Positions 12,701 to 22,400 of a stretch of DNA of 64,000 bases are shown here, one piece after another (positions within the stretch are counted from its first letter, which is position 1; each line of letters starts with the position of its first letter). The DNA lies in the NCBI RefSeq assembly GCF_011386835.1, contig NC_088809.1, positions 3,543,001 through 3,607,000 of the forward strand, in the 5' to 3' direction. A program made the position numbers and the translations under genes. The notes beneath the pieces are model-generated. The model saw nothing but the letters and a program-made list of their open reading frames with translations. It was not told the DNA's origin and did not search any database. The DNA is from Chrysemys picta bellii. Taxonomy: Eukaryota > Chordata > Testudines > Emydidae.

Positions 12701-15700
12701 TGAGAGCTTCCCAGCCAAACAATGGCTGGATTTAGACGGTCAGTCATGGAATGTCATCTTTGACAGCTGTCTGCCGATGTGTATGCAAGCTGTCACTGCA
12801 CTGACCAATGAGATGAATATGACCCATAATTTCCATCGCAGGATTGTTATTAATCTAACTGAATAACAAGCCCCTGTATATGAAAATAGGGGTATTCCCC
12901 TCCCACACCTAGAGTACAACTGGGCTGGCAGCCTACCTAATAGCCTACATGATCTAAACCCAGCATCTCCATCAACCAGCAGTACTCAGGGGAAAGGGGA
13001 GTGGACTACTTGGGCCTTGATTTAGAAAGAAACCAACTCTCCAAGCTAGGGGAAGCTGATGGGGGATAGCGTTTTCACCAATTAGGTAAAAAATAAGAAC
13101 ATTTTGTGGTTTCACCCCAAATTATTATGCTGTAAAAATGAAATAACCTGGGCAAGTTGTGTGGAAAATGCTGATTTTCAATTTTCCACTTGTAAGGATG
13201 GGTGTGAAGGTAGGAACAGGAGATATCGGCTGTGGCTCTACTTACAGAAACCTCTGTCGAAACGAGCATTTTCACATCACCGCTCTGGGTAGCTTCAGTT
13301 GTGCATTTCTAGCGTGTTGTTATGAGAGAGAGCACGAGATAGAATTGCAATGGGCGGCTCTGCTTAAAATCGGAAGGAACAATCCAGGTATGGTTCCGAA
13401 AGTCACCGCCTAAATGGATCTTTCTTTAGAGCCTGATCTTGCCATCAGTTCTGCATGGGTATAAGTCTGTCTGCGTGGATCTGTTTGCAGGCTCGGGGTT
13501 TGTTTGCATCCAAGCACAGCAGGATGCATTCATTGGGGGTGGCTGCAGAGATGCTCACAGGATAATAGGGTTAGTGGCAAGAATGCTCTTTCTGTCCTAT
13601 TGGATTATTATGATGGGTGGTGAAGAGGAGACTCATCTCTTTGGCCTTGGAAGAGAATCTTCCTATGGCTGTTCTGTAGGGGAGGCAAAGAGAAAGGTCA
13701 GACTGGTTCTGTTGTTTCCCATATGCAGGACTAATGTGCTAAACACTGATAATGACTCCTACCTGAAACACTGCCACTACAGTGCACAGCACCTTTACTG
13801 CCCCATATTCCACCTGGGCAAACTCGTGAGCTGGGCTGGGAACAACTTTCAGGACATGGCATCTGAGGTATGAACCTTCCTTATTCTCCCATACACCGCA
13901 CCAGTTAAACAAACATTCCTCTCTGGAAAAGCTGATAATCCTTCCAGTGACCAAAACTCTTCCCCTCCCCCCATGAGGACTTCTCATTTCCAGAACTATG
14001 GCAGGTCATTGAGCTTTAAAATCATCTTGTCTCTTGCCTATAATAACCCCATGGAACTGAAGTATTTCCACCTGCCCACTTCTGCGTTACTGCAGGGTAC
14101 CTTGTACATGTCTGGCTGAGCACCCTGGTTTGTTACTGTCGGGCTGCGCATGAGTTGCTCACAGGATGTTTTTTTTTAAAACACTGTTGAAATGTCAGTT
14201 TTGGATCTATGTAAAGAACTCCTGGACCTTGCATGTTAAAATGTCACCATGCCTGTCCCAGCCAGCTTTAACAGTGTCCCTTGAAGGACAAGGTGGGTGA
14301 GGTGATATCTTTTATTGGACCAACTCCGGTTGGTGAAAGGGACAAGCTTTTGAGTTACACAGAGCTCTTGTTCAGGTCCCTTGAAGGACTACATTTAACT
14401 ATACTCCCTAAAGGGAATGTAGCTTTCCTGAATACCCCATTGACTGGTGCTTCCAAGTCCAAAGAAATACAGAATATTTTACTGTTGGTGCTTAGGGTGA
14501 AATTCACCCCTGTACAGAGGAGCCAGCACAAGACCTAAGCCCCTCTCAAATCCCCACACAATTAGGGTTAAGTGCTACACAGACCTCATGCTGGCCTTCT
14601 GCACAGGGCAGAATTTTACCCTTAGTGAACAAATATCCATTTTGCTAAAGTGAACACGTCAGCTAATAGGAACTTAATGAACACCCTGGGCATGAAAATC
14701 CTCATTACAACAGAGAGTACAGATGGGGGGGGGTCCTTCTAGGTGGGGTTGGAGTTGGTGTCAGGGCACTGTGAGGAAGCTCTCAGTGAAACTGTCTCCA
14801 GATGCCCAGCATGGGAAGAGCCAGGGTGACTGTAGAAAAATATGATTCACCTCAATTGCCTAAGTTTGGCTCATCCTGATCTGAGTATGAGTTCAGGACC
14901 AGGGGAGCCTACTTCACTTTTATCTCCCTCAAGGGACACTCGGCAGAGGAGCAGACATGACTTAAAAATGAACAAACCAAGCCAAGCTACAAACAAGCAC
15001 ACTGAAAACATGTCTCTCTTTCATTAAGGGTGGTGTGATAGGAATTCAGATTGAATGGGACTGTGATCTTGATAAAGCTGCTTCTGAATGCAACCCTCAC
15101 TATTCTTTTAGCCGTCTGGATAACAAGTTTGCAGAAAAATCCATCTCCTCTGGATACAACTTCAGGTAATCAAAGGCAGTGATGGGAGTGGGTACCACTG
15201 TGTAACTCTCAGGCACAGGGGCCCTTGAAAATGCCACTGTAACAGTATCAGCTCATAGGTTAAATCAGATTCTGTTCCTAACTATTCCAGCTGCGCCTAT
15301 GCCGGTTCTCCAGTATACGGCCTTTGAAAATGTTCATCACGGTTTTTACACACACACACTCACACACTCTCTCTCAAGCTAGTACCCTCCACACACCAAA
15401 GTCTTGAGGTATTTGCAGTGATTCCTAATCTAGAATTACAAAGATTGTCTGAGTTTTGCTGAGTCTTTCATATTCTGCATTAAGCACTGCTCCTGCATCA
15501 TCACCCCCACCAGGGTCAGCCAGCCACTGAGAGTGATCCTTGGGTTCCAGTCATGACATCGAACAGGTGTAGGGTTTTTACCTTCCAGTTTCCCACTCTA
15601 ATGATAAGGAAATGTACGCTGAGGCCATCACAGTGATTTCAGTGGGCTTAGAGCTACCCAGCAAGACAGGCTTTCCCATTAGTCTGGCTAAGGCTAGAAA

Positions 15701-18700
15701 TGAAACATGATGTCAAGAACTGGCTGATACAAAACCCATTCACATGCTCCTCTGAGACCTCAAGTTTAGGACAAGGTCATGCTTGTTAATCAAATATACC
15801 CCGAATTTTTAAAGGGAAATATACCTAGGTTTGAACAGAGAGGGCGAATTCAAACTTGTTCTTACATGAGGGAGGCAGGGGACTGGGTTAAAATCAATGT
15901 TCTTGCATTCTTTGCTTTCTAGATTTGCCAAATATTACAGGGATGCTGAAGGAGTTGAGTACAGGACACTGATAAAAGCCTACGGAATACGCTTTGATGT
16001 GATGGTGAATGGCAAGGTGAGGAGCCTATGCCAGGATATTTCTGGTCCTAGAAGAAATAAGGGTGGAGTCAGACTTTTGTTGTTGGGTAGGTACCACCAG
16101 AGTGGGGAAGGGCAACCCTAGGGCGAAACCACCCCCTTGTTTGTGATGGGGAAGGATTCTTGGCAGGCAATGTTTCATTGTCACTAGCAAGTTGACTTGA
16201 TACACAAAGGGAAGAAAAGAGTCTGGAGTGAAGCTGAAGGGATGCCCTGAGCTGCTCAAAGTAAGATCAATAGATTAGTCAATATCAGCCTGCAGGATCC
16301 TCTCTACACCTCTCATGCTCATTGAGGAAACTGGTCCATGTGATGTTCAGCAGTGCGAGGATTATGGAAGCTATTATTTGGTTTCCCTGCCAATACCCAC
16401 TGTAGTATGAGAGTAGAGCTGGAGAAAGAGGATCAGCATTCAGGAGAGACCTAGTCTGGTGTGACGTCACAGGCTCAGGAAGGCAAGCAGGGCCAGGCTG
16501 CTACCAGACAAACACATGCCTCTTAGAATGTAGCACTAGTCTCAAAGCATGCTCAGGAACTCTGCCTGGTGGCTTCTAGCACGTACTGCTAACCAAACAC
16601 ATGCATAGAGCCAAATTTACCCTACGTGTAACTCTATGGCCATCAGTTCAGCTTGTGGTAACTGCTCGGCTAGCACTAAATGTTTTATATTTCTTTCAGG
16701 CAGGTAAATTTAACATCATTCCAACGATAATCAACGTGGGCTCAGGACTCGCGCTTATGGGTGCAGTAAGTAAATGTATCATCCTCTTTAGGGATGAAAG
16801 AAAAGTATCAGAACCTGAACCATGTCCAAATCCTGTGGTTGAGATGTTTCCAGGATAAACAGTTTGCCTGAAAAAATAGTCCCGTTCTTTAGAAAGGCTG
16901 ATTGGTTGGGTTTGTGCCTTTAGAAGGGAGCCATCAGTTAATACACTTTGTGCTGTGGGCACCCCAGCATGGCAGAACACAGTAGGGAGAATAGACACTG
17001 CAGTAATGAGCACAGTATAAATGCTTAGTTTATAAACGGTGCCATAGACTTTGTTTTCCTCCTTTAACCACTGCCCACTGCAAATCAGATCTACTATTGC
17101 ACTCGAGAGATGCAACACATGGCACAAGGAAGCAGCTGTGATATGCGGACATCTCTTAGCTCAGATACTGTGGTGATGACTATGGTGTGAAAGCCTAGAC
17201 AAGGCAAGATTAATCCCATTATCACTGAATTATTATTACTGAGTAAACTTTACAATAAGCCTCCTATGAATTGTGACTCGGTGTCTTTTTTTTTTTTCTC
17301 GTTTGTTCCATTGTCTGAAACCACTTTGGGCAAGATACTCCGCCTGAGGGAAATTGGCATATTGCCGTGTTAATGAATAAAAGCTAAATAGAATCTCACT
17401 ACGTTCCTGGTCCATATGTAGAAAATGAGGATGTTGATGTTTGTGAACCCAGTGTGTTTTCCATGCCAACGTGAACCTTGGGCAAGTCACGTACTTTCTC
17501 CATGCCTCAGTTTCCCCTCTGCACAACTGGGATAGATAATACCATTGTCCTGCCTCACAGGGGTGTTGTGTGGTGCTCAGATGCCCTGGAGCTATCTAAT
17601 TAAGTGATATCTAGTAGCCTAGGGTATTCTGGCCCCATAAAGTGGAAACAATTGCTTTGCTAAAGCTTTTCACATGCAAGGTTGGGATTGAAGACATGAT
17701 TATTTGCTCTGCAGTAGTGCCTAGAGTTGCCAATCAGGACCCCAAGGTGCTAGGTGCAGTGTACACATAAGGCAAAGACAGTACCAACCTCAAAGAACTT
17801 ACAGTCTGAATGTGAGACAGGTGGCTGCAATACGCAAACAAGAGCACAAGGTGACAGTGGGAGGATCATGATTACCATAATAAGCAACAGTCACGGTACA
17901 CTGGCTAAGAGTAGCCATTGTCAAACATTTTGTAGGCTTCACAGCACAGGTGAGTTTTCAGGAGAGATTGGGAGGAAGATAATGTAGCGGCTTTGGGGAT
18001 TTTTACAGAGAGATTATGCATTTGCTTTCAGTTGCTTATTACAGGAATGTGCTGCCTCCAATATTTTGCAGGGGGCTTTCTTCTGTGACGTGGTGCTACT
18101 GTATCTGATGAAAAAGAGCAACTTCTATCGAGGCAAAAAATATGAGGAAGTGAAGTAAGTGGGACTCTTGTTGCATTTATGTGTGTAGCATTATACTGTC
18201 CAATCATTAAATGGACAGAAATATAGAAACAAAGGACATTTTAACTGCAGAAGGAGGGCATTTGATTCCAGGAAATTACATGCATACAGATGAGTATAGC
18301 CAAGCTGCTCCCTCCATAAGTCATTGCTGGAGTCTGAGAAATAGGGAAGCTGCTGTGTCATTGTTCAGGCTGCAAATGGCTCCTGGCTCTCTATCCATAA
18401 TGATGCCAAATGGAATCAATGGCAACTACTAAAAGCCCTGGATGCCTTTTCCTTTCACTTATAAGGATGAAAATCAGAACTCCAGCCCAAGAGCTGCTAT
18501 GTTAAAGGGTGGCTTCAGGGCTGGGATGCAAAAGGGGCCATGTCCTCTCAGTTACGACAGACTTAAACCCTGTAGATCCATTTTCTGGGCCACTGGAGTT
18601 CAGCCAACTGAGAATGGCAGAGTGAGTCACTCTGCTGCACCAGCGTCCATCTGATAAAACCTCGAGTACACAGTTCCTGTAATAGAACATTGTCACAGTG

Positions 18701-19439
18701 TCAGCGCTCCATTGCTTTGAACCCTGAAGTCTGAGCATCACGTTGACATTTATTTTTCATGTAGCATCCAAGGTCCTTTTGATTATATTTGTGTGCAATC
18801 TAGTTGAATTAACAGGGAGTTTACAGATCTATATCAATGGAACAACTGACCCCTCTGTTTCAATCATGAAGTTGCCAGAAAATTGTGGGAAAGATTTTTT
18901 TTCTAAAAGACTTGACATCACAAATTCAGTGTGAGCTTCATGGAATAGATAAGGTTATTTGTGCCTGTGGCTATGTGCAGAGCTCCAATTAGAGCTACAG
19001 CAAGGTGCCCTGAGGCCATTGTGGGCATTATGCAAAAATCTATGACTCAACGTAGCTTTTGTGATGCACAAATGGACCTTAAAAAACAATCCATTGAAAC
19101 AACAAACGTTTGTTAGGAACACTTATAGTTTAGTCAAAACAGACTACTTATGAAAATGGCTCAGTTCTGTCCATTAGCCAAGCCAGGGAGAAATTTACCC
19201 ATCTCCAGAAGCAACGGTTTAAACATTCTGTCTCTTGGAAATGCTGAAGGTCCCACCAAGACTCCTCTTCTGCTTCACTGCAAGGTAAATAAACGTAAGG
19301 TACTGCCCTTCTTGCCTTTTGTTCCCACAGGTCCAGTTCAAGAAAGTCTTTACCAGGTGGAACAGCGAATGGGAACCAGAACTCAGAATCGCTGGCTACA
19401 TTAGAGCAGCTGAGACAACTACAGACAGTTGAGACCTAA
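578..19439 (+). CDS. P2RX5: P2X purinoceptor 5, ATP-gated cation channel (12 coding exons)
   Basis: This gene encodes a trimeric plasma-membrane cation channel opened by extracellular ATP. Joining 12 exons gives 413 aa with frame kept at every GT-AG junction. TM1 lies at about residues 27-51 and TM2 at about 332-364. The ectodomain between them has exactly ten cysteines, the P2X disulphide set. ATP-contact residues are visible: K69 and K71 in KLKGVAFT, N295-F296-R297 (NFR) and K315. The N-terminal TEK triplet fits the conserved T-x-K kinase site, and YEEVK after TM2 fits the YxxxK trafficking motif. NTS and NGT are likely glycosylation sites. The start ATG at 578 begins [10 protein letters not shown], close to the mammalian P2X5 N-terminus. 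The C-terminal tail after TM2 is short, ending QTVET. Exon 10, skipped in most human alleles, is intact. The next genes are EMC6 and TAX1BP3, as in other vertebrates. Confidence 0.97.
2590..2735 (+). mobile_element. hAT-like mini-transposon fragment
   Basis: The start GGGGGTTCTCAAGCTGGGTC followed by GC-rich text with GGGCTTCAGCCC resembles a dispersed DNA-transposon family common in turtle genomes. No matching right end or target duplication was found, so this is a family-level guess from memory. Confidence 0.35.
3400..3570 (+). repeat. MIR SINE
   Basis: The order of landmarks follows the MIR consensus: GCCTGGGTTGTATTGCCAG, then GCTCTGCCACT, then the core TGGGCAAGTTGCTTCCCTTC, and then TAGAATGAGAATAATGATAC. 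It is diverged, as expected of an element this old. Confidence 0.75.
3836..3986 (+). CDS. P2RX5: P2RX5 exon 2
   Basis: This exon completes TM1 (WVFVV) and begins the ectodomain up to residue 96. It carries the ATP-binding lysines K69 and K71 in KLKGVAFT and the glycosylation sequon NTS. It ends VIPPQ in phase 0. Confidence 0.97.
4250..4343. repeat. Palindromic hairpin mini-element
   Basis: The block is a long imperfect inverted repeat centred near 4296. AAGCATGTGCTTAA at 4255-4268 is mirrored by TTAAGCACATGCTT at 4325-4338, and AGCAGGTGAGTGGT by a near-complement further in. It belongs to the group of foldback elements with a central ATTGACTT-type core seen elsewhere in this window. Confidence 0.75.
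5229..5843 (-). mobile_element. Penelope-like element, 3' end with GIY-YIG endonuclease remnant
   Basis: Read on the minus strand, 5834-5553 encodes a GIY-YIG-type domain as found at the C-terminus of Penelope-like reverse transcriptases. Landmarks are [30 protein letters not shown] and RETAELELI. Downstream on the same strand come an untranslated stretch, a hammerhead-like core at 5321-5362, and a tail containing TTAGTCTCTAAGGTGCC and ending near GGCTGCTACTCTGAAACC. The reverse transcriptase proper is absent, so the copy is 5' truncated. The frame is open over 93 codons, but an upstream start is missing. It lies antisense in P2RX5 intron 2. Confidence 0.8.
5321..5362 (-). ncRNA. Hammerhead-ribozyme-like motif in Penelope-like element
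   Basis: On the minus strand the order is ATGCAT, CCGATGA, a perfect 7-bp stem (GTGGGCT / AGCCCAC), GAAA, then GCTTATGC. A hammerhead core is CUGAUGA - stem II - GAAA. GCAT at one end can pair with ATGC at the other. Penelope-like elements are known to carry hammerhead motifs. The U-to-C change in CUGAUGA suggests this copy is weak or inactive. Confidence 0.55.
6610..6932. repeat. Old LINE-derived segment (CR1/L3-like)
   Basis: The phrases TTGAGCACCTTGAAGATAAG, AGGCTAGTGTAGATAGAG and GATGAGATGTGACCAGGGTG resemble the 3' part of ancient CR1/L3-type LINEs. The match is from memory and weak. The segment is interrupted on its right by the mini-transposon at 6933. Confidence 0.35.
6933..7179. mobile_element. 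Inverted-repeat mini-transposon (hAT-like MITE)
   Basis: The ends are perfect 14-bp inverted repeats: GTCTACACTGGCAA at 6933-6946 and TTGCCAGTGTAGAC at 7166-7179. There is no coding potential inside. The right flank AGGCCCTTTG probably belongs to a longer terminal repeat that has decayed on the left, which hides any target duplication. Confidence 0.75.
7430..7501 (+). CDS. P2RX5: P2RX5 exon 3
   Basis: The exon has 24 codons (residues 97-120), [18 protein letters not shown] to CPE, with the first ectodomain cysteine. The acceptor has a long pyrimidine tract ending TTTTTTTAG, and the donor is GTAGGA. Confidence 0.96.
7696..7786. repeat. Palindromic mini-element
   Basis: TGGCCTAATTTTCAGAGGTG on the left is mirrored by ACTGGAAATCAGGCCA on the right, about the centre ATTGACTTCAATG. 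It folds as a hairpin with several mismatches. Confidence 0.7.
8528..8603. repeat. Palindromic mini-element (diverged)
   Basis: GAGAGGTGCTGAACACC on the left and CTGCTCAGCACCTTTC on the right are near-complements, and the outer CCCCAACCTG and CAGGATTGGG also pair. It is the same family as the block at 7696 but shorter. Confidence 0.6.
9550..9670. mobile_element. Foldback Penelope-type insertion with 12-bp target duplication
   Basis: The insertion is flanked by TAAATGACTTAG at 9538-9549 and again at 9671-9682. It starts with the GTAGCCGTGTT phrase shared by the other Penelope-type tails here. It then forms a near-perfect hairpin: 9584-9627 and 9628-9671 are 44-base inverted arms with one mismatch and no spacer (the last base of the right arm overlaps the duplication). 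Confidence 0.8.
9972..10047 (+). CDS. P2RX5: P2RX5 exon 4
   Basis: This exon encodes residues 121-145 plus one base: [15 protein letters not shown], then [10 protein letters not shown]. It holds two of the ten ectodomain cysteines. The acceptor is TTTGCAG and the donor GTAAGA. Confidence 0.95.
10048..11737 (+). other. P2RX5 intron 4
   Basis: A short tandem duplication lies near 10163. The 216-codon minus-strand open frame at 10548-11198 shows no family features and is judged to be chance. I see nothing else recognisable. Confidence 0.75.
10163..10292 (+). repeat. Two-unit tandem repeat (~65 bp)
   Basis: TTTATGGGAGTCTCT at 10163 recurs at 10231. Each copy is followed by a similar path through GTCAGGA and a G-rich end (CTTGGCAGAGC / CTTGGGAGAGC). 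The units are diverged. Confidence 0.6.
11738..11834 (+). CDS. P2RX5: P2RX5 exon 5
   Basis: This exon encodes [26 protein letters not shown] and SKPK. It has three ectodomain cysteines and an NGT sequon. The phase is 1 in and 2/3 out. Confidence 0.96.
11835..12387 (+). other. P2RX5 intron 5
   Basis: I see no repeat, RNA gene or other element in this intron. Confidence 0.7.
12388..12468 (+). CDS. P2RX5: P2RX5 exon 6
   Basis: This exon encodes [18 protein letters not shown] and RFPKFKFS, the conserved P2X ENFTxxIKNxIRFPKF segment. Confidence 0.96.
12469..13728 (+). other. P2RX5 intron 6
   Basis: I see no recognisable element. Short open frames here have no similarity I can name. Confidence 0.65.
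13729..13867 (+). CDS. P2RX5: P2RX5 exon 7
   Basis: This exon encodes [18 protein letters not shown], then [18 protein letters not shown] and NFQDMASE, with two ectodomain cysteines. It ends at residue 251 in phase 0. Confidence 0.96.
13868..15028 (+). other. P2RX5 intron 7
   Basis: The intron holds the short Penelope-type tail at 14290-14376. Nothing else was recognised. Confidence 0.7.
14290..14376 (-). mobile_element. Penelope-type 3' tail with 13-bp target duplication
   Basis: The 87-bp insert is bounded by TCCCTTGAAGGAC at 14277-14289 and 14377-14389, an exact direct repeat 100 bp apart. The body (AAGGTGGGTGAGGTGATATC, ATTGGACCAACT, GACAAGCTTTTGAG) is the same family as the copy near 53518. 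On the minus strand CTGAACA, a stem around GAGCTCTGTGTAACTC and AAAAGC form a worn hammerhead-like pattern. Confidence 0.75.
15029..15165 (+). CDS. P2RX5: P2RX5 exon 8
   Basis: This exon encodes [32 protein letters not shown] and SGYNFR. It contains the last two of ten cysteines and the ATP-contacting NFR at 295-297 (the Arg codon is split with exon 9). Confidence 0.97.
15166..15922 (+). other. P2RX5 intron 8
   Basis: There is only a short CA/CT-rich patch near 15349-15376 and no recognisable element. Confidence 0.65.
15923..16016 (+). CDS. P2RX5: P2RX5 exon 9
   Basis: This exon encodes [31 protein letters not shown], the end of the ectodomain with ATP-binding K315. It ends at residue 328 in phase 0. 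Confidence 0.97.
16017..16699 (+). other. P2RX5 intron 9
   Basis: I see no recognisable repeat or gene. The 3' end has a pyrimidine tract TTTATATTTCTTTCAG. Confidence 0.65.
16700..16765 (+). CDS. P2RX5: P2RX5 exon 10 (pore-lining half of TM2)
   Basis: The exon has 22 codons (residues 329-350) that form the outer half of TM2, from [15 protein letters not shown] to GLALMGA. The acceptor is TTTCAG/G and the donor is A/GTAAGT, both canonical. In humans most alleles skip this exon because of a splice-site change and make a non-functional channel; here nothing predicts skipping. Confidence 0.97.
17465..17590 (+). repeat. MIR SINE
   Basis: CCTTGGGCAAGTCACG, CATGCCTCAGTTTCCCC, GATAGATAATACCA and CCTCACAGGGGTGTTGT follow the MIR core and 3' order. 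Confidence 0.8.
17700..17850 (+). repeat. Old CR1/L3-like LINE tail
   Basis: CAGTAGTGCCTAGAG, CCAAGGTGCTAGGTGCAGTG and CAAAGAACTTACAGTCTGAA match the general layout of an ancient amniote CR1/L3 3' end, assigned from memory. Confidence 0.5.
18072..18154 (+). CDS. P2RX5: P2RX5 exon 11
   Basis: This exon encodes the inner half of TM2 and the start of the cytosolic tail, [15 protein letters not shown] then [10 protein letters not shown]. The YEEVK segment is the YxxxK surface-stabilising motif of P2X receptors. Confidence 0.97.
18155..19330 (+). other. P2RX5 intron 11
   Basis: I see no recognisable repeat or gene in this intron. Confidence 0.65.
19331..19439 (+). CDS. P2RX5: P2RX5 exon 12 (C-terminus and stop)
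   Basis: After the acceptor TTCCCACAG the frame reads [15 protein letters not shown], then [17 protein letters not shown] and TAA. The tail is polar with a short predicted helix and is less conserved than the rest, so this exon rests on frame, acceptor and position more than on homology. Confidence 0.85.
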
Positions 19440-22400
19440 GGGTCTGTCAATTGGAAAACATGTTCCATAAAGACTACGATGGTAAAACACAGCAACCAAA
19501 CTTTGAGGTGGAGACAGCCATGGTCAGGTCTATTGTATCATTTGGATGCCCAGAGAAGAGGTGTTATAGCTATTCTGTTCAAGAGAGCAGTTTGCTAAAA
19601 ATATCACCCCTTCTGATCTAAGGCACTCTTCCCTATCTTGAGCTGGTGACTCCTGTGCCATTGCTACAGAACTTTTGTATTATAAAGAAAAATGTAGAAG
19701 AAACCAGGCAACATTTTTATATGCACATAAATAGATAACCAGCATTATTCTGTAGCCCTGCATTGCTTCTGCTAATGAAAGGTCAGTGACAAAGACACGT
19801 GGCATTTGACATTGTTAGGAGAGTTGAGGTTGGGAAACCAGAATCGCCTTCTGTTCAGCTGCACTGCAACACCAGTTCCCAAGTCCTGTATGATCTACCT
19901 GTAAGAGTAGATTGAAATCCTTTCGGCTGGTGTTGAGATAAATAACATCCGGCGTTCCATTCAATTTGTCTGTAGTTCAAGTAACATCATACCAAAGGCA
20001 AAGTGACTCTCAAGATGTTTTCACAGGAAGAGCCCTTACTCTATAGACCATGGTATCCTCCTCTTTCCATAGAAGCACTTTACCAACCCCACTCCAAAAC
20101 CAACCAGGCTCAGTGATATTTGCAGTTGGCCTGGCAAAGCTCTCATGAGCAAATTAATACAGAACTTTTGTTAAATCTAGTGTTTAAAAATGCCAGAATA
20201 ACCTACAGTAAAGGGATGAAGTTTGTCCTCTAGTAATTGGTCCAGGTAACTTGACATTTTGGGGTACAAGAAAGCATAGTGTGGCATAGCAGGTAGCTGA
20301 TCAGGGGAATATTTTGAAACAAGTTGGGTGATGCTTCTAAGGAAGTTGACATATGCTTTTATTACCGGCCTGATAACACTTTTGTCTGAATTTTCTTTTG
20401 GACAAACAGCCATTGGAAGCTGAATACAGAAAGAAAGTATCAAATATTCAGTGTGTTAACAGTGTGCATCAAGGCATCTGTCAATAACAGCACATTCAAT
20501 AACCAAGCCTCCCTTCATTTACCAGTTGGTTTCATGCTTTTCTCAGCAATTCCTTTTTATTGTCACTGTGCTTTTTGTTTAGTTCAGGGATGATTATCCT
20601 CTCTACTTACTGATTCCTGACAAAGGAGGAACTTGATGCTTCTGCCAGTAGGAATGGATAGTCAGAGTTACTCGATCAGGCAGCTCTAGTCAGGGACAGC
20701 TACTCTGTCTGTTTTGTTATCCACAGTTTGAAATGTGGGTGTGTGGAGAGGAATAGCACCAATTGGACTTTGTTTCCCACGTCATTCTGTATCTCCCAAC
20801 CTACTACAAGTTACAGGATTTATTTAAAAGTTAGAAATCTAATACTTAACTTTTTTTTGGTTACACGGGCTTTTGAAAGGACAATGAGCCTTTGTTTCTG
20901 ACTCACAAAACTCTATGACCTAAATTCAGATGGTGATATAACTTCCCAAAAGTGGTAGGAAAAAATACTAGGAAGCAAAACCACAAAAGTCAATTCTACT
21001 TGGCTCTGTGCTTCCTTAGGATGAATTTGACTCACTAGCCTTGGATGAAAATGGTAGGTGGTGAAGATTAAGCTGCCTTGCTTTGAAATACGACATTAAT
21101 AGCCCCAGGTCAGGCTTTTCACTCAATTCAAAAACAACAACTGGTGAATGACTTTAAGGTGAAACCTGACAGCATTGGCTTGATGCAAACAGGACCGTGT
21201 AAACTTAACTAAGCCAACATAACTCGATCTTAACCATCTATACTTAAGTAGTTTTTGAAGCTGAAACAAATATAATACAATGCTAGATCACCTCATACTA
21301 TGGTATGATTCACTCAAACAGCTCATCACAAATAAAAACAAGGCTAGGCCTGTTCTGTAGTCTAATACTTTAACTTGCCAAAATAATGTTACCTTGTTAG
21401 AAAGGACCTAACCCACTTTCTGAGTTGAAGGCTTTAGGTCCCCCATCACAAAACTCGATCCCCATCCTATATATATATATATATTTTTTTTTTAAGGTAA
21501 GTCAGTACAGAGATTAGTCATAAACAGTAACTATCGGATTCTCAGGAGTCTTTCTTTTTACAAAATTTGATATTTTTCCTTGGAGTTGATATAGAGCAAT
21601 GGAATTTGTCTATTGTAGGATAATGTCTTTTCTGTATGTTGTATTATTTTAGATAATGGTGATTAACCATATAGACGCTGGTTTCCCCATTTTGTTTTGA
21701 AATGCATACACAACATTTGAACAGTACAAGTATATTAATAAAGCTGCCCATCTAAGTTAACTAAAATGCCCACGTTTAAAAGATGCATGACTCAATATAG
21801 AAAAATAGCTTTGACAGAATTCAGTAACTAGACCATGTTATTTTGCAGGAGACCAAAGGTATATTGACTGTAAATATATAGTATGGCAGACAGTATTTAT
21901 AGTATTGTCAATTTCCCTCTTTCATATAGAACTACTTTGTTTCAATATTAAGTAAAGTTTAAAATAGAGGGCAGACTATTTAAAAAAGGCATTTCAAAGT
22001 ATAAGTGGGAAAAGGTTTTACACAATGTTCTGTGTCACTGGTTAGTAATTTATGCTTCAGAATAGGGTGAATTGCAAAAATGCTACTGCTGATTCAGTTT
22101 TCTCCTTGGATGGAAATACTGCTAAGTGTGCTTTCGAGCCCTGTCACCATACAAGTACAGAGACTATATACCCGCTCACTCAGAAAACTGCTGAAGAGGG
22201 ATTGTAGGGCCTGTCCTATAGCTGAAAGCTGCAGTTTACAGCTCAGTCTGGCCTTGATTTTCTTGCAGAAAATGAAATCTATTACCACAATAATGCATTG
22301 TAAGTTTGGGGAAATACTAAGTGAGTCTATTCCAGATCTCCGGGTGTGGGTTTGTTCATTTTAGCTATAACGGATTCTGATTCATAGGACACTGTGGTTT

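Larger units (their letters stand above)
16766..18071 (+). other. P2RX5 intron 10
   Basis: The intron contains a MIR SINE near 17470 and an old CR1/L3-like tail near 17700. The rest is unassigned. Confidence 0.7.
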
